Source of the DNA: Moritella sp. JT01
Lineage (GTDB): Bacteria > Pseudomonadota > Gammaproteobacteria > Enterobacterales > Moritellaceae
Length of the DNA: 64,000 bases
Assembly: GCF_001574435.1 (NCBI RefSeq)
Contig: NZ_LOCN01000018.1
Span: 62,001-126,000 of the forward strand
Direction: 5' to 3'
The position numbers and the translations under genes were made by a program. The notes beneath the pieces were generated by a model. That model worked only from the letters and a program-made list of their open reading frames with translations, searched no databases and was not told the origin of the DNA. This document shows, piece after piece, positions 46,148-54,788 of this stretch; positions within the stretch are counted from its first letter, which is position 1, and every line of letters begins with the position of its first letter.

Positions 46148-46693
46148 ATGATTAAAAAATTATCGCTATTGTGTATTTCGGGTTTTATCGCAACATCTGC
46201 ACAGGCAGGTGTAGACATTCAGTGTAACAATACAGTGGAAAACCAACCAGTTTCATTCAATATCAGCAGTTCTCCGTATGGGTATAAATTAACGTCAACC
46301 AATGCATTCGCGACCCCTACAAATACATATTACACGGACATCTCTAACGTCGCGGGTATTCACCAAGCAACAATAAGGTTATTTACGGGTACAGAGAGAG
46401 GCGATACTGAATTTTCTATTTACTACCCATCTGTAACTGAAAAAATAAAACCTTCTCATGAGGATCGTAAGAGTCATGAAAGACCGTCAGAATATAAAGT
46501 TCCTTCGCTATTTAATAACTTTATAGTGACACCTGAGGATCCTGAAAAAATTCACGAAGTACCAGTAAATGAAGTTATAAAGTATAAAGTCAAAGGCTAT
46601 AATTTAGCATCAGTGCGGTATTGGGATGGTAGTCAAGGTCATTCTTATTACGGCTGCCACATTGTAAATAATCCAGTGACGAATCAACATTAA
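46148..46693 (+). CDS. Small secreted protein of unknown function
   Basis: The 181-residue product has a clear signal peptide (MIKKLSLLCISGFIATSAQA, cleavage before GVD) and AAAGGA six bases before the ATG; an upstream ATG at 46094 would add 18 residues before the signal and is rejected. The mature part has a strand-rich pattern with two Cys (IQCNNT near the start and YYGCHIV near the end) that could bridge, and a charged, Pro-rich middle. I do not recognise a family. A weak Fur-like site upstream hints at iron control. Confidence 0.6.
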   Translation: MIKKLSLLCISGFIATSAQAGVDIQCNNTVENQPVSFNISSSPYGYKLTSTNAFATPTNTYYTDISNVAGIHQATIRLFTGTERGDTEFSIYYPSVTEKIKPSHEDRKSHERPSEYKVPSLFNNFIVTPEDPEKIHEVPVNEVIKYKVKGYNLASVRYWDGSQGHSYYGCHIVNNPVTNQH

Positions 46694-46702
46694 AAAAGCT
46701 TG

Positions 46703-47317
46703 TTACGCCCTAACCGCGACTAACACACCTGTTGAAACCATTATCGTCCCCGCGGTCTTATTAATGACGTTCGATGCACTTGACGATTTAAATACCCCTT
46801 TCGCTTTGACAGCCAGAAAAGCATAACCAAGATTCACACTGCCAAATGCGACTGTTGCCGTTAGCATGATTAAAACCGTATCATAGACAGACACATCACC
46901 AATATTGACAAACGCAGGGAAGAATCCCACATAAAACAAAATAGCCTTAGGGTTACCTAACGTGATTAACAGACCCGTCACCAAGTTAGACAATAGCGAT
47001 GATTCTTTTGTCTCCTCAATATCAATGGCCGTCGCTTTAGTCTTCAACAGCTTATAACCAAGCCACATTAAATAAGCAGCACTAATATATTTGATCACGT
47101 AAAATGCGGTGCCCATTATTTCAGATAGCGCAGACAGTCCAAATAAAGCCAGTACGATAAAGACATAGTCCGCGAGTATCATCCCGATGACCATATAAGC
47201 GCCACGTAAAATGCCTGATGAAAACGAACGGGCAATAATAGCGAATACGCCGGGACCAGGTACGATAGCAAGTAGTAACATTGTTCCGAATAAAGTGAGT
47301 AGACTGACGGTTGACAT
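46703..47317 (-). CDS. LysE/RhtB-family exporter
   Basis: The 204-residue membrane protein has six hydrophobic segments and the family motifs PGPGVFAIIARSFSSGILRG near the N-terminus and TLGNPKAILFYVGFFPAF in the middle. It is a second, distinct paralogue of the exporter at 21520. The substrate is unknown; amino acids or quorum-type lactones are typical. It ends 9 bases from the convergent secreted-protein gene with little room for a terminator. Confidence 0.88.
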   Translation of the reverse strand: MSTVSLLTLFGTMLLLAIVPGPGVFAIIARSFSSGILRGAYMVIGMILADYVFIVLALFGLSALSEIMGTAFYVIKYISAAYLMWLGYKLLKTKATAIDIEETKESSLLSNLVTGLLITLGNPKAILFYVGFFPAFVNIGDVSVYDTVLIMLTATVAFGSVNLGYAFLAVKAKGVFKSSSASNVINKTAGTIMVSTGVLVAVRA

Positions 47318-47373
47318 CCATTGTCCTCCTTAAGGTTTAAAAACTAAATAAAGCAGCAGTGGTGACAGTTGTA

Positions 47374-47991
47374 TTAACCTATCGTACTGATCACCGCCGT
47401 TACGCCGCCAATCAGCATTTGCACACCGATAACAGCCAAGATAAGTCCCATAAGGCGGGTAACAATGCTAAGCCCGCTCTCACCGATTGCCGATATAATC
47501 TTTGACGAAAAAATAAAACAAACAAAGGTGATAAGACATAAAACAGCAAACGCCGATATTGTAATAATAATTTCACCCCATCCACCTGCTGATGAATAAT
47601 TCATTGCCGTTGCTATCGTGCCGGGTCCAGCAAGCAGTGGTACCGCTAGCGGTGATACAGCTACATCTGAATCGTTACTTTCTTCTGCAGTATGTAACTT
47701 CGAACTTTTGCCTTGCAGCATATGATAACCAACAAGGAATACCAAAATGCCTCCGGTTATGCGTAATGCTGGTAGCGTGATCCCAAATAGGTGGAAGATT
47801 GATTTACCTAAAATCGAAAATAAAACAATAATAACAAAGGTGATAGTAAGTGATTTAATCGCGATTTTAAGTTGCTTCGACCTCCCCATCGTTCCTGTTA
47901 ATCCAGCAAAAACGGTCGTATTTGCAATCGGGTTCATAATGGCAAAAAAGGCCATGAAAACGGTCAACGCGTGTTCAAATAATGGGCTCAT
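47374..47991 (-). CDS. MarC-family membrane protein
   Basis: The 205-residue protein has six hydrophobic segments, with FFAIMNPIANTTVF near the start and PLLAGPGTIATAM in the middle, which are the MarC/UPF0056 hallmarks. Function is not established; the old link to multiple antibiotic resistance does not hold in E. coli. It lies 56 bases upstream of the LysE-type gene on the same strand and may be co-transcribed. Confidence 0.9.
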   Translation of the reverse strand: MSPLFEHALTVFMAFFAIMNPIANTTVFAGLTGTMGRSKQLKIAIKSLTITFVIIVLFSILGKSIFHLFGITLPALRITGGILVFLVGYHMLQGKSSKLHTAEESNDSDVAVSPLAVPLLAGPGTIATAMNYSSAGGWGEIIITISAFAVLCLITFVCFIFSSKIISAIGESGLSIVTRLMGLILAVIGVQMLIGGVTAVISTIG

Positions 47992-48115
47992 ATTATTTTA
48001 TTCCTTAATAAAAAAGCGACTTAATCGTACTAATGCATATATCAACTATACCAGAAGCAGACGACTAAGTTATAAAATATACAGTTGTTAACAGTAAGGG
48101 GATATTGGGGTATTG

Positions 48116-48363
48116 CGATAACGAATAGAAAGCGAGAGAGATAGAGTAAGTTGACTTTAAAGCGGTGGTGCCATGCCATACAAAAAAAGCCACTCAATGA
48201 GTAGCTTTAATGTTTGGAGCGGTCAGCTAGGATTCGAACCCGGCGTCTTCAACTTGGAAAGCTGACGTATTACCATTATACGATGTCCGCATGGGTTGAG
48301 ATATTACTTCAGTTTTATCATAATGCAAACAGAAGAAATGTAAGCGTATGTCAGTGGAATTTT
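48116..48363 (-). repeat. Tandem repeat unit 1 carrying a tRNA-Gly-like gene
   Basis: The ~248-bp unit starts at GCGATAACGAAT and is repeated at 48364-48618 with small differences. Each unit has a tRNA-Gly-like gene on the minus strand plus its hairpin terminator. Confidence 0.85.
48215..48290 (-). tRNA. tRNA-Gly(TCC)-like gene, copy A
   Basis: On the minus strand, 76 bases run from GCGGACATCGTATAATGG to CCA. It resembles E. coli glyT: D-stem GTAT/ATAC, anticodon loop TTTCCAA with anticodon TCC, TTCGAAT T-loop and encoded CCA. It departs from a normal tRNA in one A-A mismatch in the acceptor stem, a C-A mismatch in the T-stem and one extra base between T-stem and acceptor 3' strand. It may be a weak or non-functional copy. 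A hairpin and T-run (minus strand) follow at about 48180-48210. Confidence 0.55.
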
Positions 48364-48618
48364 GCGATAACGAATGGAAAACGAAAGAGAGAATAAGTTT
48401 GATCTAGTTGACTTTAAAGCGGTGTCCCATGCCATACAAAAAAAGCCACTCAATGAGTAGCTTTAATGTTTGGAGCGGTCAGCTAGGATTCGAACCCGGC
48501 GTCTTCAACTTGGAAAGCTGACGTATTACCATTATACGATGTCCGCATGGGTTGAGATATTACTCCAGTTTTATCGTAATGCAAACAAAATGAATGTAAG
48601 CGTATGTCAGTGGCAGTT
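48364..48618 (-). repeat. Tandem repeat unit 2 carrying a tRNA-Gly-like gene
   Basis: Direct repeat of the unit at 48116-48363, starting GCGATAACGAATGG and ending in CGTATGTCAGTGG. It has an 8-base net insertion near GTTTGATCTAGTTGAC. Confidence 0.85.
48471..48546 (-). tRNA. tRNA-Gly(TCC)-like gene, copy B
   Basis: Identical over 76 bases to copy A at 48215-48290, with the same acceptor and T-stem mismatches. Identity of the two copies shows a recent duplication or gene conversion. The flanking terminator hairpin (AAAGCTACTCATTGAGTGGC, minus strand) is also the same. Confidence 0.55.
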
Positions 48619-48908
48619 GTCGTATTGTGGACAGAGAACAGTACATTAATATGTTTCAGTATAGGTCACAATGTTATAATTGTCATAAGTGAGGAGTTCC
48701 ATAAATTGGGCATTAGAATCTGATTTTATTTCGTTCGCTATCAGGGCTTTAAGAATGCTAACTGAAGCCAATATGACTCTTTTATACCTGCTATAGCGTT
48801 ATTCAGTACTGTCTCGCCTTTATTATTTTTCGCTTTCACGTTCACACCGCTAGCAATAGAAATTCGAAATGCGTAGGATGCACCTCATATTACTTTAAGC
48901 AATGAGCT

Positions 48909-50264
48909 ATGAGCACCAACATGTCGATCACAACAACAGAACAATCTGTTACCCGCGCCTTATTAATTGCAATTCGCACCCCTTGTATTTCGCAACAGGA
49001 CGTGGACGAATCATTATCTGAATTAAGCCGTTTAGTTAATACCCTTGGCTTTTCTGTGGTTGGAACTAAAACCCAACGCCAAAAATCGACCAAACAGCTG
49101 ACTGTATTAGGCTCAGGTAAATTAGAAGAATTAGCCTCGTTAACAGGTGAAAGCACATTTTATGAAGATGACGTGCAGATTGAATTAGACCAAGACGAGT
49201 TAAGCCAATTATTAGCAACAACAGATGTTAAATGCCAAGCCAACATTGTGGTATTCGATTGCGAACTAAGCCCGAATCAATTAAGTAATGTTGAAGCGGC
49301 ACTCGGCGTAGAAGTTTACGATCGTACCCGCGTTATTATCGAAATTTTTAGTAAACACGCACGTACTCGTACTGCGAAGCTGCAAGTAGAGATCGCGCGA
49401 CTTAATTACTTAACACCGCGATTACGTGATGAAAGCAGTGGCGATCGCGAACGCCAAAAAGGCCGTTCAATCAGTGAAACTGTGTTTGAGATTAATCGTC
49501 GCCGTGTTCGCACTAAAATAGCCGAGCTACGACGCGAACTGACCAAGGTACAACGCGAGATGCAAGGTCGAAGCAGTGGTCGTATCGAGCAGTTAACCGT
49601 GGCGTTAGTGGGTTATACCAATGCCGGTAAATCATCTTTAATGCGTGCTCTAACAGGCTCTGAAGTATTAGTTGAAGATAAACTGTTTGCTACTTTAGAT
49701 ACCACGGTACGTACACTACAGCCGCCGACACAACCGCGTATTTTAATCTCCGACACCGTTGGTTTTATCCAAAAGTTACCTCATGATTTGGTGGCATCGT
49801 TTCATTCTACCCTCGAAGAAGCAAAAAACGCCGACTTATTGCTTTACGTGGTTGATGCATCGGACGAAAATTTCATTTCGCAATTAGCCATTGTTGATCA
49901 TGTATTAGGGCAATTAGATATCGATTTGAATAACAAAGTATTATTGCTGAATAAAGTCGATTGTTTAAGCGAAGAGAAACAGTTAGACCTGCTGGAACGC
50001 TACCCTGATGCGCTACAAATCAGTGCCCACGACAAAGCGGATGTCGCGTTTGTACATCAAGAAATTCAAAAAATACTGGAAAAGAAAATGTGTCCAGCTT
50101 GCTTTGATATTCCCTACACAGCCAGTGGTGTGATGGGTGAAATTCACAGTAAAATGCAGGTTCTTGAAGAGGAATATCATGAAAAAGGTATTCGTATCAC
50201 ATTAAAAGCAAGCCCGATTGCCTTAGAGCGACTACATAAAATGCTGCAACTCACTACTTTTTAA
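48909..50264 (+). CDS. HflX-like GTPase, divergent paralogue
   Basis: The 451-residue protein has an N-terminal HflX domain with GSGKLEEL, a coiled region (about 180-225) and a G domain: G1 GYTNAGKS (235-242), G3 DTVGFIQKLPHDLV, G4 NKVD. HflX binds ribosomes and splits them under stress. In canonical HflX the linker carries GPGETQLE; here the equivalent is GRSISETVFE, and the gene is not next to hfq or miaA. It is therefore probably a second HflX-type protein rather than the main one. A strong hairpin follows at 50297. Confidence 0.82.
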   Translation: MSTNMSITTTEQSVTRALLIAIRTPCISQQDVDESLSELSRLVNTLGFSVVGTKTQRQKSTKQLTVLGSGKLEELASLTGESTFYEDDVQIELDQDELSQLLATTDVKCQANIVVFDCELSPNQLSNVEAALGVEVYDRTRVIIEIFSKHARTRTAKLQVEIARLNYLTPRLRDESSGDRERQKGRSISETVFEINRRRVRTKIAELRRELTKVQREMQGRSSGRIEQLTVALVGYTNAGKSSLMRALTGSEVLVEDKLFATLDTTVRTLQPPTQPRILISDTVGFIQKLPHDLVASFHSTLEEAKNADLLLYVVDASDENFISQLAIVDHVLGQLDIDLNNKVLLLNKVDCLSEEKQLDLLERYPDALQISAHDKADVAFVHQEIQKILEKKMCPACFDIPYTASGVMGEIHSKMQVLEEEYHEKGIRITLKASPIALERLHKMLQLTTF

Positions 50265-50296
50265 TACGCTGCTACAAATAAAACTAATGTCGCACT

Positions 50297-50324
50297 CCGG
50301 TTCGGACCTCTGTGTCCGAGCCGG
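50297..50324. terminator. Terminator after the HflX-like gene
   Basis: An 11-bp stem (CCGGTTCGGAC with GTCCGAGCCGG, one G-U pair) and 6-base loop, located between convergent genes. Confidence 0.65.
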
Positions 50325-50336
50325 GTAATATTTCCG

Positions 50337-50825
50337 CTATTTAGTTCTAGACCCTAAGTCACGATCTTCACTACTACCTTTAACAAGAGTATACAACTCG
50401 TCAATCTTAGCTAACTTCCCCTCTTTAAAATAGTAGAAGGCCAAAAATCTTAATTCTGCGTCTCCTCCTTCTTTTTTTGTTAATGTAATTGTGTGGGTTT
50501 CTGAGATAACACCACTACTATCAACATTTACGTCCTCAAAATGTATTTTTGCGCCTGATATAGATTCAGATAGCACTTTTGCGTGCGCTAAAAAATCAGC
50601 TCTCCCATTTGTTCCGGCGCCAAATACTTGCACAAAATCATCAGAAAGAGTCTCATCTAACTTACTCGGGTTATTTAAAAAGTTATCAAAAGTTTGCTCT
50701 AAAAATTGGTTAGCTTGTGGATGGCTTAAATCACTAAACGTTATCTCTGTTGATGCAGCCTGACTAAAAGCGCTAAAGCTAAGTAATGACACGGCGAGTA
50801 GTTTTGTCTTTAAGAATTTGTTCAT
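50337..50825 (-). CDS. Exported NTF2/SnoaL-like protein
   Basis: The 162-residue protein has a signal peptide (MNKFLKTKLLAVSLLSFSAF, cleavage near SQA) and a cone-shaped NTF2-like domain with NQFLEQTFDNFLNNP at the start and FKEGKLAKIDELYTLVKG at the end. Such domains bind small molecules or act as enzymes. AGAGGAA lies 5 bases before the ATG at 50825, while a frame extension to 50951 lacks any support, so the short form is chosen. It may share a transcript with the acetyltransferase gene that starts at 51477. Confidence 0.75.
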   Translation of the reverse strand: MNKFLKTKLLAVSLLSFSAFSQAASTEITFSDLSHPQANQFLEQTFDNFLNNPSKLDETLSDDFVQVFGAGTNGRADFLAHAKVLSESISGAKIHFEDVNVDSSGVISETHTITLTKKEGGDAELRFLAFYYFKEGKLAKIDELYTLVKGSSEDRDLGSRTK

Positions 50826-50931
50826 TTTTATTCCTCTTTTAAAATGTCTACTCAATATATAAGTTAAGCAGTCACTGTGCTTTCGAGATAACGTCAAGAG
50901 GTTCAGTTTTTGCGCCAAATACGGTAATTTG

Positions 50932-51477
50932 TTATACGTAAGCTTTGACACACTTTGTCATCGTTATTTCTGACACCGATTCACCTTCGATTCGATAATA
51001 GTCAGATATTTCACCAATAACTTTAAAAGCACATTTTAAATAGAGACTTTTAGCAGGCATATTTACCGAGAGCACATTAAGATCAAGCCAATCAATACTA
51101 CGATTTTCACAACAAAAGCTGACTACTTTTTCCATCATTTTTTCACCGACACCTTGTTTACGGCATTTTCTGCTCACCCCCATACCCAGTAACACTCGGT
51201 GAAAACAATACTCTTCGCTATGATGCCGTAGATCTATATGGCCACAAATATGCCCAGAGGAATCTTTAGCTAACCAGAGCTTCCTCCAGTTAGGCGATCC
51301 TAGATCTGCATCAAAACCATTTTCAAATTTTTCACGCGTTTGCTTTGATACATTATTTTGAGTTCTTGATATCGGCTGAAATAGAGCTTCACCTTCAGCA
51401 CCATTTTCAGTTAATTGGTCTCCCAAATAATCAAAGAAACACGCTAAATCTGATATTTCTGCTTCTACTATTCTCAT
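50932..51477 (-). CDS. GNAT-family N-acetyltransferase
   Basis: The 181-residue protein has the GNAT core: LLGMGVSRKCRKQGVGEKMM supplies the acetyl-CoA loop (R/Q-x-x-G-x-G/A variant) and DWLDLNVLSVNMPAKSLYLK the strand 5-helix 4 region, followed by FKVIGEISDYYRI. Substrate unknown. AAGGTGAG precedes the ATG by 3-4 bases. The open reading frame ends 107 bases before the next gene on the strand. Confidence 0.87.
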   Translation of the reverse strand: MRIVEAEISDLACFFDYLGDQLTENGAEGEALFQPISRTQNNVSKQTREKFENGFDADLGSPNWRKLWLAKDSSGHICGHIDLRHHSEEYCFHRVLLGMGVSRKCRKQGVGEKMMEKVVSFCCENRSIDWLDLNVLSVNMPAKSLYLKCAFKVIGEISDYYRIEGESVSEITMTKCVKAYV

Positions 51478-51674
51478 ACTCTCACCTTGTTGCCATCAGT
51501 GGCACAGAAAACCCTGCATTATGAATGGATCATGTTCTGCCATAGAGACTCTCCTCGTGATAAAGCGGAACAACGCTGTCAACACAGTAAATAAAGAACA
51601 ATTAACGTACATATAGAAGTATTTCAATATGTTACTTTACATCAATGCGGCAATACCATATTATCAACTCTGAT

Positions 51675-51750
51675 GCGGGCATCGTATAATGGCAATACGT
51701 TAGCTTACCCAGTTAAAGACGCTCGGTTCGAATCCAGGCTGCCTGCTCCA
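51675..51750 (+). tRNA. tRNA-Gly-like gene, copy C (anticodon reads ACC)
   Basis: A 76-base tRNA-shaped sequence starts GCGGGCATCGTATAATGG and ends TCCA. The acceptor stem is complete with one G-U pair, and the D-stem GTAT/ATAC is intact. The anticodon loop TTACCCA gives ACC where copies A and B have TCC, which is rare for bacterial tRNA-Gly. As in the other copies, an extra base lies between the T-stem and acceptor strand and the T-stem has one C-A mismatch. It may be a decaying copy. Confidence 0.5.
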
Positions 51751-51756
51751 AACATT

Positions 51757-51784
51757 AAAGCTACTCATAGAGTGGCTTTTTTTG
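51757..51784 (+). terminator. Terminator of tRNA-like copy C
   Basis: AAAGCTACTC and GAGTGGCTTT form a stem with loop ATA, followed by a T-run. The same module follows each tRNA-Gly-like copy. Confidence 0.75.
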
Positions 51785-51971
51785 TATCTAAAAAATACTC
51801 ATCAGTAATCAACATACCTTCAAACCTGTATTTCAAAGACGCCTCCGTAACTCGACAACCTCTTGCTTTCAATAGATTTTGTAGTATGTTGAATCAATGC
51901 CGCAGTATAGTCCAAAAGAAGTAGTTGGAACATAAGTATTAATTTCGTGGCTATAGAAGCTCAATTACTAT

Positions 51972-52020
51972 GTCGTTAAATAGGTAGAGTAAGTAGCTTA
52001 TTCGGCTTCGAGTCCCGCTT
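51972..52020 (+). repeat. tRNA-like relic, copy 1
   Basis: GTCGTTAAATAGGTAGAGTA followed by AGTAGCTTAT, then TTCGAGTCCC, recalls the D-loop and T-loop of a tRNA but no full cloverleaf forms. A second copy lies at 54519-54565. Confidence 0.45.
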
Positions 52021-52058
52021 TCGCAGAACTCGCTCTTATCACTTAATGTTTAACGCTG

Positions 52059-52991
52059 TTACACATTAGATAAATCTTTCAGTTTAACGTGAATTTCCAT
52101 TTCAAGATAACCATCAACTCTTGCGTCATTCAAATAACGTTCAAGCACCGGGAACTCATCTGGTTCAAATCCACTATCAGGCAGCCAATCTGAATAAATA
52201 CTTAATATAGCCTTAATTGTCTCCTCTGGATGCCCTTTATAATAGAGTACAGCATACTTACCCTTTGGTATTTCAGATAGAATAAATGGTGAGTTAACCT
52301 GAATATCATCACCAATGACGATAGACGAAACATAACGACATTTATCTATAGGTGTCACCGTTGGATTATTAAAAGCAAAGGAAAATCGTTTTTGATCTTC
52401 TGGTTTAATACCGTTACCTACCGCCCAATCAATCAGTTTATCCCATGCTGTATATATTGCTTCAGATTCATACCCTCCTTCAGAGACTAATGTGCATACA
52501 CGCTGGCGTTCAAGTTCTCTTACTTCAATTTTCATATTTATTCCCTTTAAATTAGTATTATTCATCACTTCATTTGTGATGCGATTAGGATACAAATCTG
52601 AGGGATTAAAATCTTTTCCATACTTGCTAGATATTTTTCCAATCTTGCTATCTTTGACTTTGTCTGGATTTCTAATTTCTGACGGACTGAAACCAAAATG
52701 AAGCCTCACGGCTTTTGAAAAATTGGCGCTCGACGAAAAACCGCTATCTAAAGCAATTTGAGTAATGGATAGCTCGGTTTTAAAAATCAACAAATTGACC
52801 GCTTTCTCTAACCTGCGCCTAGCGATGTAGTCATTAACGGTTTCACCAACAACACCAGTAAAAATACGGTGAAAGTGGAATACCGAAAAATGACTTATTT
52901 CAGCCACTTCGGCAAGAGAGATTTTCTTAGACAAATGCGCTTCAATATACTGAATTACTTTATCAATACGAGCCTTGTATACTTTATTCAT
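52059..52991 (-). CDS. AraC-family regulator with GyrI-like ligand-binding domain
   Basis: The 310-residue protein has an N-terminal AraC double helix-turn-helix (KISLAEVAEISHFSVFHFHR and TQIALDSGFSSSANFSKAV) followed from about residue 150 by a GyrI-like/AraC effector-binding domain (MKIEVRELERQRVCTLVSEG ... GYLEMEIHVKL). This is the Rob/BmrR-like architecture of multidrug-sensing regulators. The effector is unknown. It starts about 50 bases downstream of the alpha/beta hydrolase gene on the same strand, so the two may be linked. Confidence 0.9.
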   Translation of the reverse strand: MNKVYKARIDKVIQYIEAHLSKKISLAEVAEISHFSVFHFHRIFTGVVGETVNDYIARRRLEKAVNLLIFKTELSITQIALDSGFSSSANFSKAVRLHFGFSPSEIRNPDKVKDSKIGKISSKYGKDFNPSDLYPNRITNEVMNNTNLKGINMKIEVRELERQRVCTLVSEGGYESEAIYTAWDKLIDWAVGNGIKPEDQKRFSFAFNNPTVTPIDKCRYVSSIVIGDDIQVNSPFILSEIPKGKYAVLYYKGHPEETIKAILSIYSDWLPDSGFEPDEFPVLERYLNDARVDGYLEMEIHVKLKDLSNV

Positions 52992-53042
52992 AATTACCTA
53001 GTTCTGATTGTTGATCAGATTAAAAATGATCATGGAGGCCTC

Positions 53043-53840
53043 TTAGCTAGTACCGATGACACCGACTAACGATTGTATTATTTCATCATTTAAAAATATA
53101 TTATGACCACCTTCAAGCTCCCTTGATTGAACTTGTTTACCTTGAGACTTTAGCGCTTTTTCATAATTGAGGCTCAAATATGGCTTAGCCGTTTCGTCTT
53201 TATTCCCAAAATAAATATTAATTTTAGTATCATCTGAAATTTGGCTTACTAAATCTATTGGTGAACTAATGCCTAAGTCCCCTTTAAAACCCTCATATTT
53301 AGATATTTTATACATGTCAGCTCTCCAAGCCGGTATATTACAAGGGCAAGAAACAATAAATGCATGATCAACAAGCTTGGGATATAAAGATATTAATTTA
53401 GCGCTAATCGCCGCGCCGCCAGAGTGCCCAGCAAGAATAACCTGACGAGAATTGTAATATGATTTTAAACTTTTAATTGCTTTAGCAATTTGTTCAATTC
53501 TTATATCATCGTAGTTATCTCCGATAGCGTCACCTCTTATACCGTCTGAAACCCGAGATAAATGATCCATATAACCAGGACGAAGCATTCCAATGCTGAC
53601 CACATTTTCTGATCGTTTTGAAACCGTTTCTGCAAACCGATACTGATATGAAGGATTGTTAAAAGGTGCGTCACCATGTAGCGCAATAACTAATATAGGG
53701 TTGTTTGTCATATTTTTACTTTTGTAAGTCATAATTTTAGTCGAAACATCATCAACAATAACCTCGTCATAAATAACACTATTTTGTGCCATCGCGCTAT
53801 TTACACATAAGATCAGTAACAGTAATAACTTCATATTCAA
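53043..53840 (-). CDS. Exported alpha/beta-hydrolase
   Basis: The 265-residue protein has a signal peptide (MNMKLLLLLILCVNSAMA, then QNS). The catalytic elbow is VILAGHSGGAA (Ser near residue 138), an Asp follows in VSCPCNIP/FGNKDETAKP and the His in LEGGHNIFLND completes the triad. A dipeptidyl-peptidase-like or esterase activity is possible; the substrate is unknown. It precedes the AraC/GyrI-type regulator gene. Confidence 0.82.
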   Translation of the reverse strand: MNMKLLLLLILCVNSAMAQNSVIYDEVIVDDVSTKIMTYKSKNMTNNPILVIALHGDAPFNNPSYQYRFAETVSKRSENVVSIGMLRPGYMDHLSRVSDGIRGDAIGDNYDDIRIEQIAKAIKSLKSYYNSRQVILAGHSGGAAISAKLISLYPKLVDHAFIVSCPCNIPAWRADMYKISKYEGFKGDLGISSPIDLVSQISDDTKINIYFGNKDETAKPYLSLNYEKALKSQGKQVQSRELEGGHNIFLNDEIIQSLVGVIGTS

Positions 53841-53974
53841 AAAACTCCATTTATTTAAAATAAAATAGCAAAGATCAAAGTGCTAAGCACATCGACGATT
53901 TTAACCCTAGATCAAAAAAACCTCCGGTAAAGAGGTCTAATTGACTGTACAGCTACAACAAAACCTAATCGCGT

Positions 53975-54195
53975 TTAAAGTTTAAAAACCTCTACTGATT
54001 TGTTTAAAGAGGTTGCAATATTTGATAGTTCCTGTGAGCTGAGCGTGTTTTTTTCAGAGCTATCAAATGTCACTTTAGCGATATCATTGATGCCTACAAT
54101 ATTCTGATTAATCTCTCCGGAAACTAATTTTTGTTCTTCGGCTGAAGTGGTAATTTGATTGTTCATATCCTGAATGATTGAGATTGAATGACGAA
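53975..54195 (-). pseudogene. C-terminal fragment of a methyl-accepting chemotaxis protein
   Basis: About 73 codons read SIIQDMNNQITTSAEEQKLV and continue to ...LNKSVEVFKL, a typical end of a chemoreceptor signalling domain. A stop lies immediately upstream in frame, and no sensor, membrane or HAMP part exists nearby. It is a relic left after deletion or insertion. Confidence 0.75.
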
Positions 54196-54207
54196 TTTAT
54201 TCTAAGT

Positions 54208-54363
54208 TTACATATTTTTCAAGTCCAAACATTGCTTGATATGCATTGGGTTATAACTCATTAATTCGAATTCAACAAAGCCATCATTTCTTTCTTCTCT
54301 GTTTAATCTTAACCACTCTTTTCTGGCATTCATATGAACAAAGAAGGTGTATTTTCTTGACAT
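54208..54363 (-). pseudogene. Truncated darcynin-like fragment
   Basis: A 51-codon frame (MSRKYTFFVHMNARKEWLRL, then NREERNDGFVEFEL) resembles the N-terminus of darcynin-family proteins, which are normally about 100 residues long. Here it stops after LKNM. The fragment lies directly upstream of the chemoreceptor remnant, so this stretch holds two broken genes. The family call is from memory. Confidence 0.4.
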
Positions 54364-54518
54364 AAAACGCGCCAAACCTACTACTTAAGATATACATCAC
54401 TCTATATGTGTAAGCCCACATAGTCAAAAAATAATATAGCGACTATCATAAGCAGTTAAATAAACAAATAAAACTGTATGGTATCATCGTTTCTGATTAA
54501 AAATGCAGGCAGAATGGC

Positions 54519-54565
54519 GTCGTTAAATAGATAGAATAAGTAGCTTATTGGACTTCAAGTCCTAC
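54519..54565 (+). repeat. tRNA-like relic, copy 2
   Basis: GTCGTTAAATAGATAGAATA with AGTAGCTTATTGGACTTCAA matches copy 1 at 51972-52020 at most positions. It is no longer able to fold as a tRNA. Confidence 0.45.
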
Positions 54566-54788
54566 TAGATCACATTAAGGTTGATAAGATCGCAGAGTTC
54601 TTCAGTGTAGAAAAACGCATAACGTGGTTTCCCTAAATCGAGATGATGTGATCTCGATTGTAAGGATAAATATATTTATGAATGTAAAGATTTGTATTGG
54701 TTTAGCCACGACAAACGCTTACATTTCAAACATTGAATAGGACTTAAAAAAACCTATAATCACCCTATTATTATTTAAGGAGTTTAAA

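Noticed and set aside
51673-51924. An 83-residue open frame on the plus strand
   Set aside because: It lies over the tRNA-Gly-like copy C and its terminator; the frame is a by-product of those sequences and has no ribosome site.
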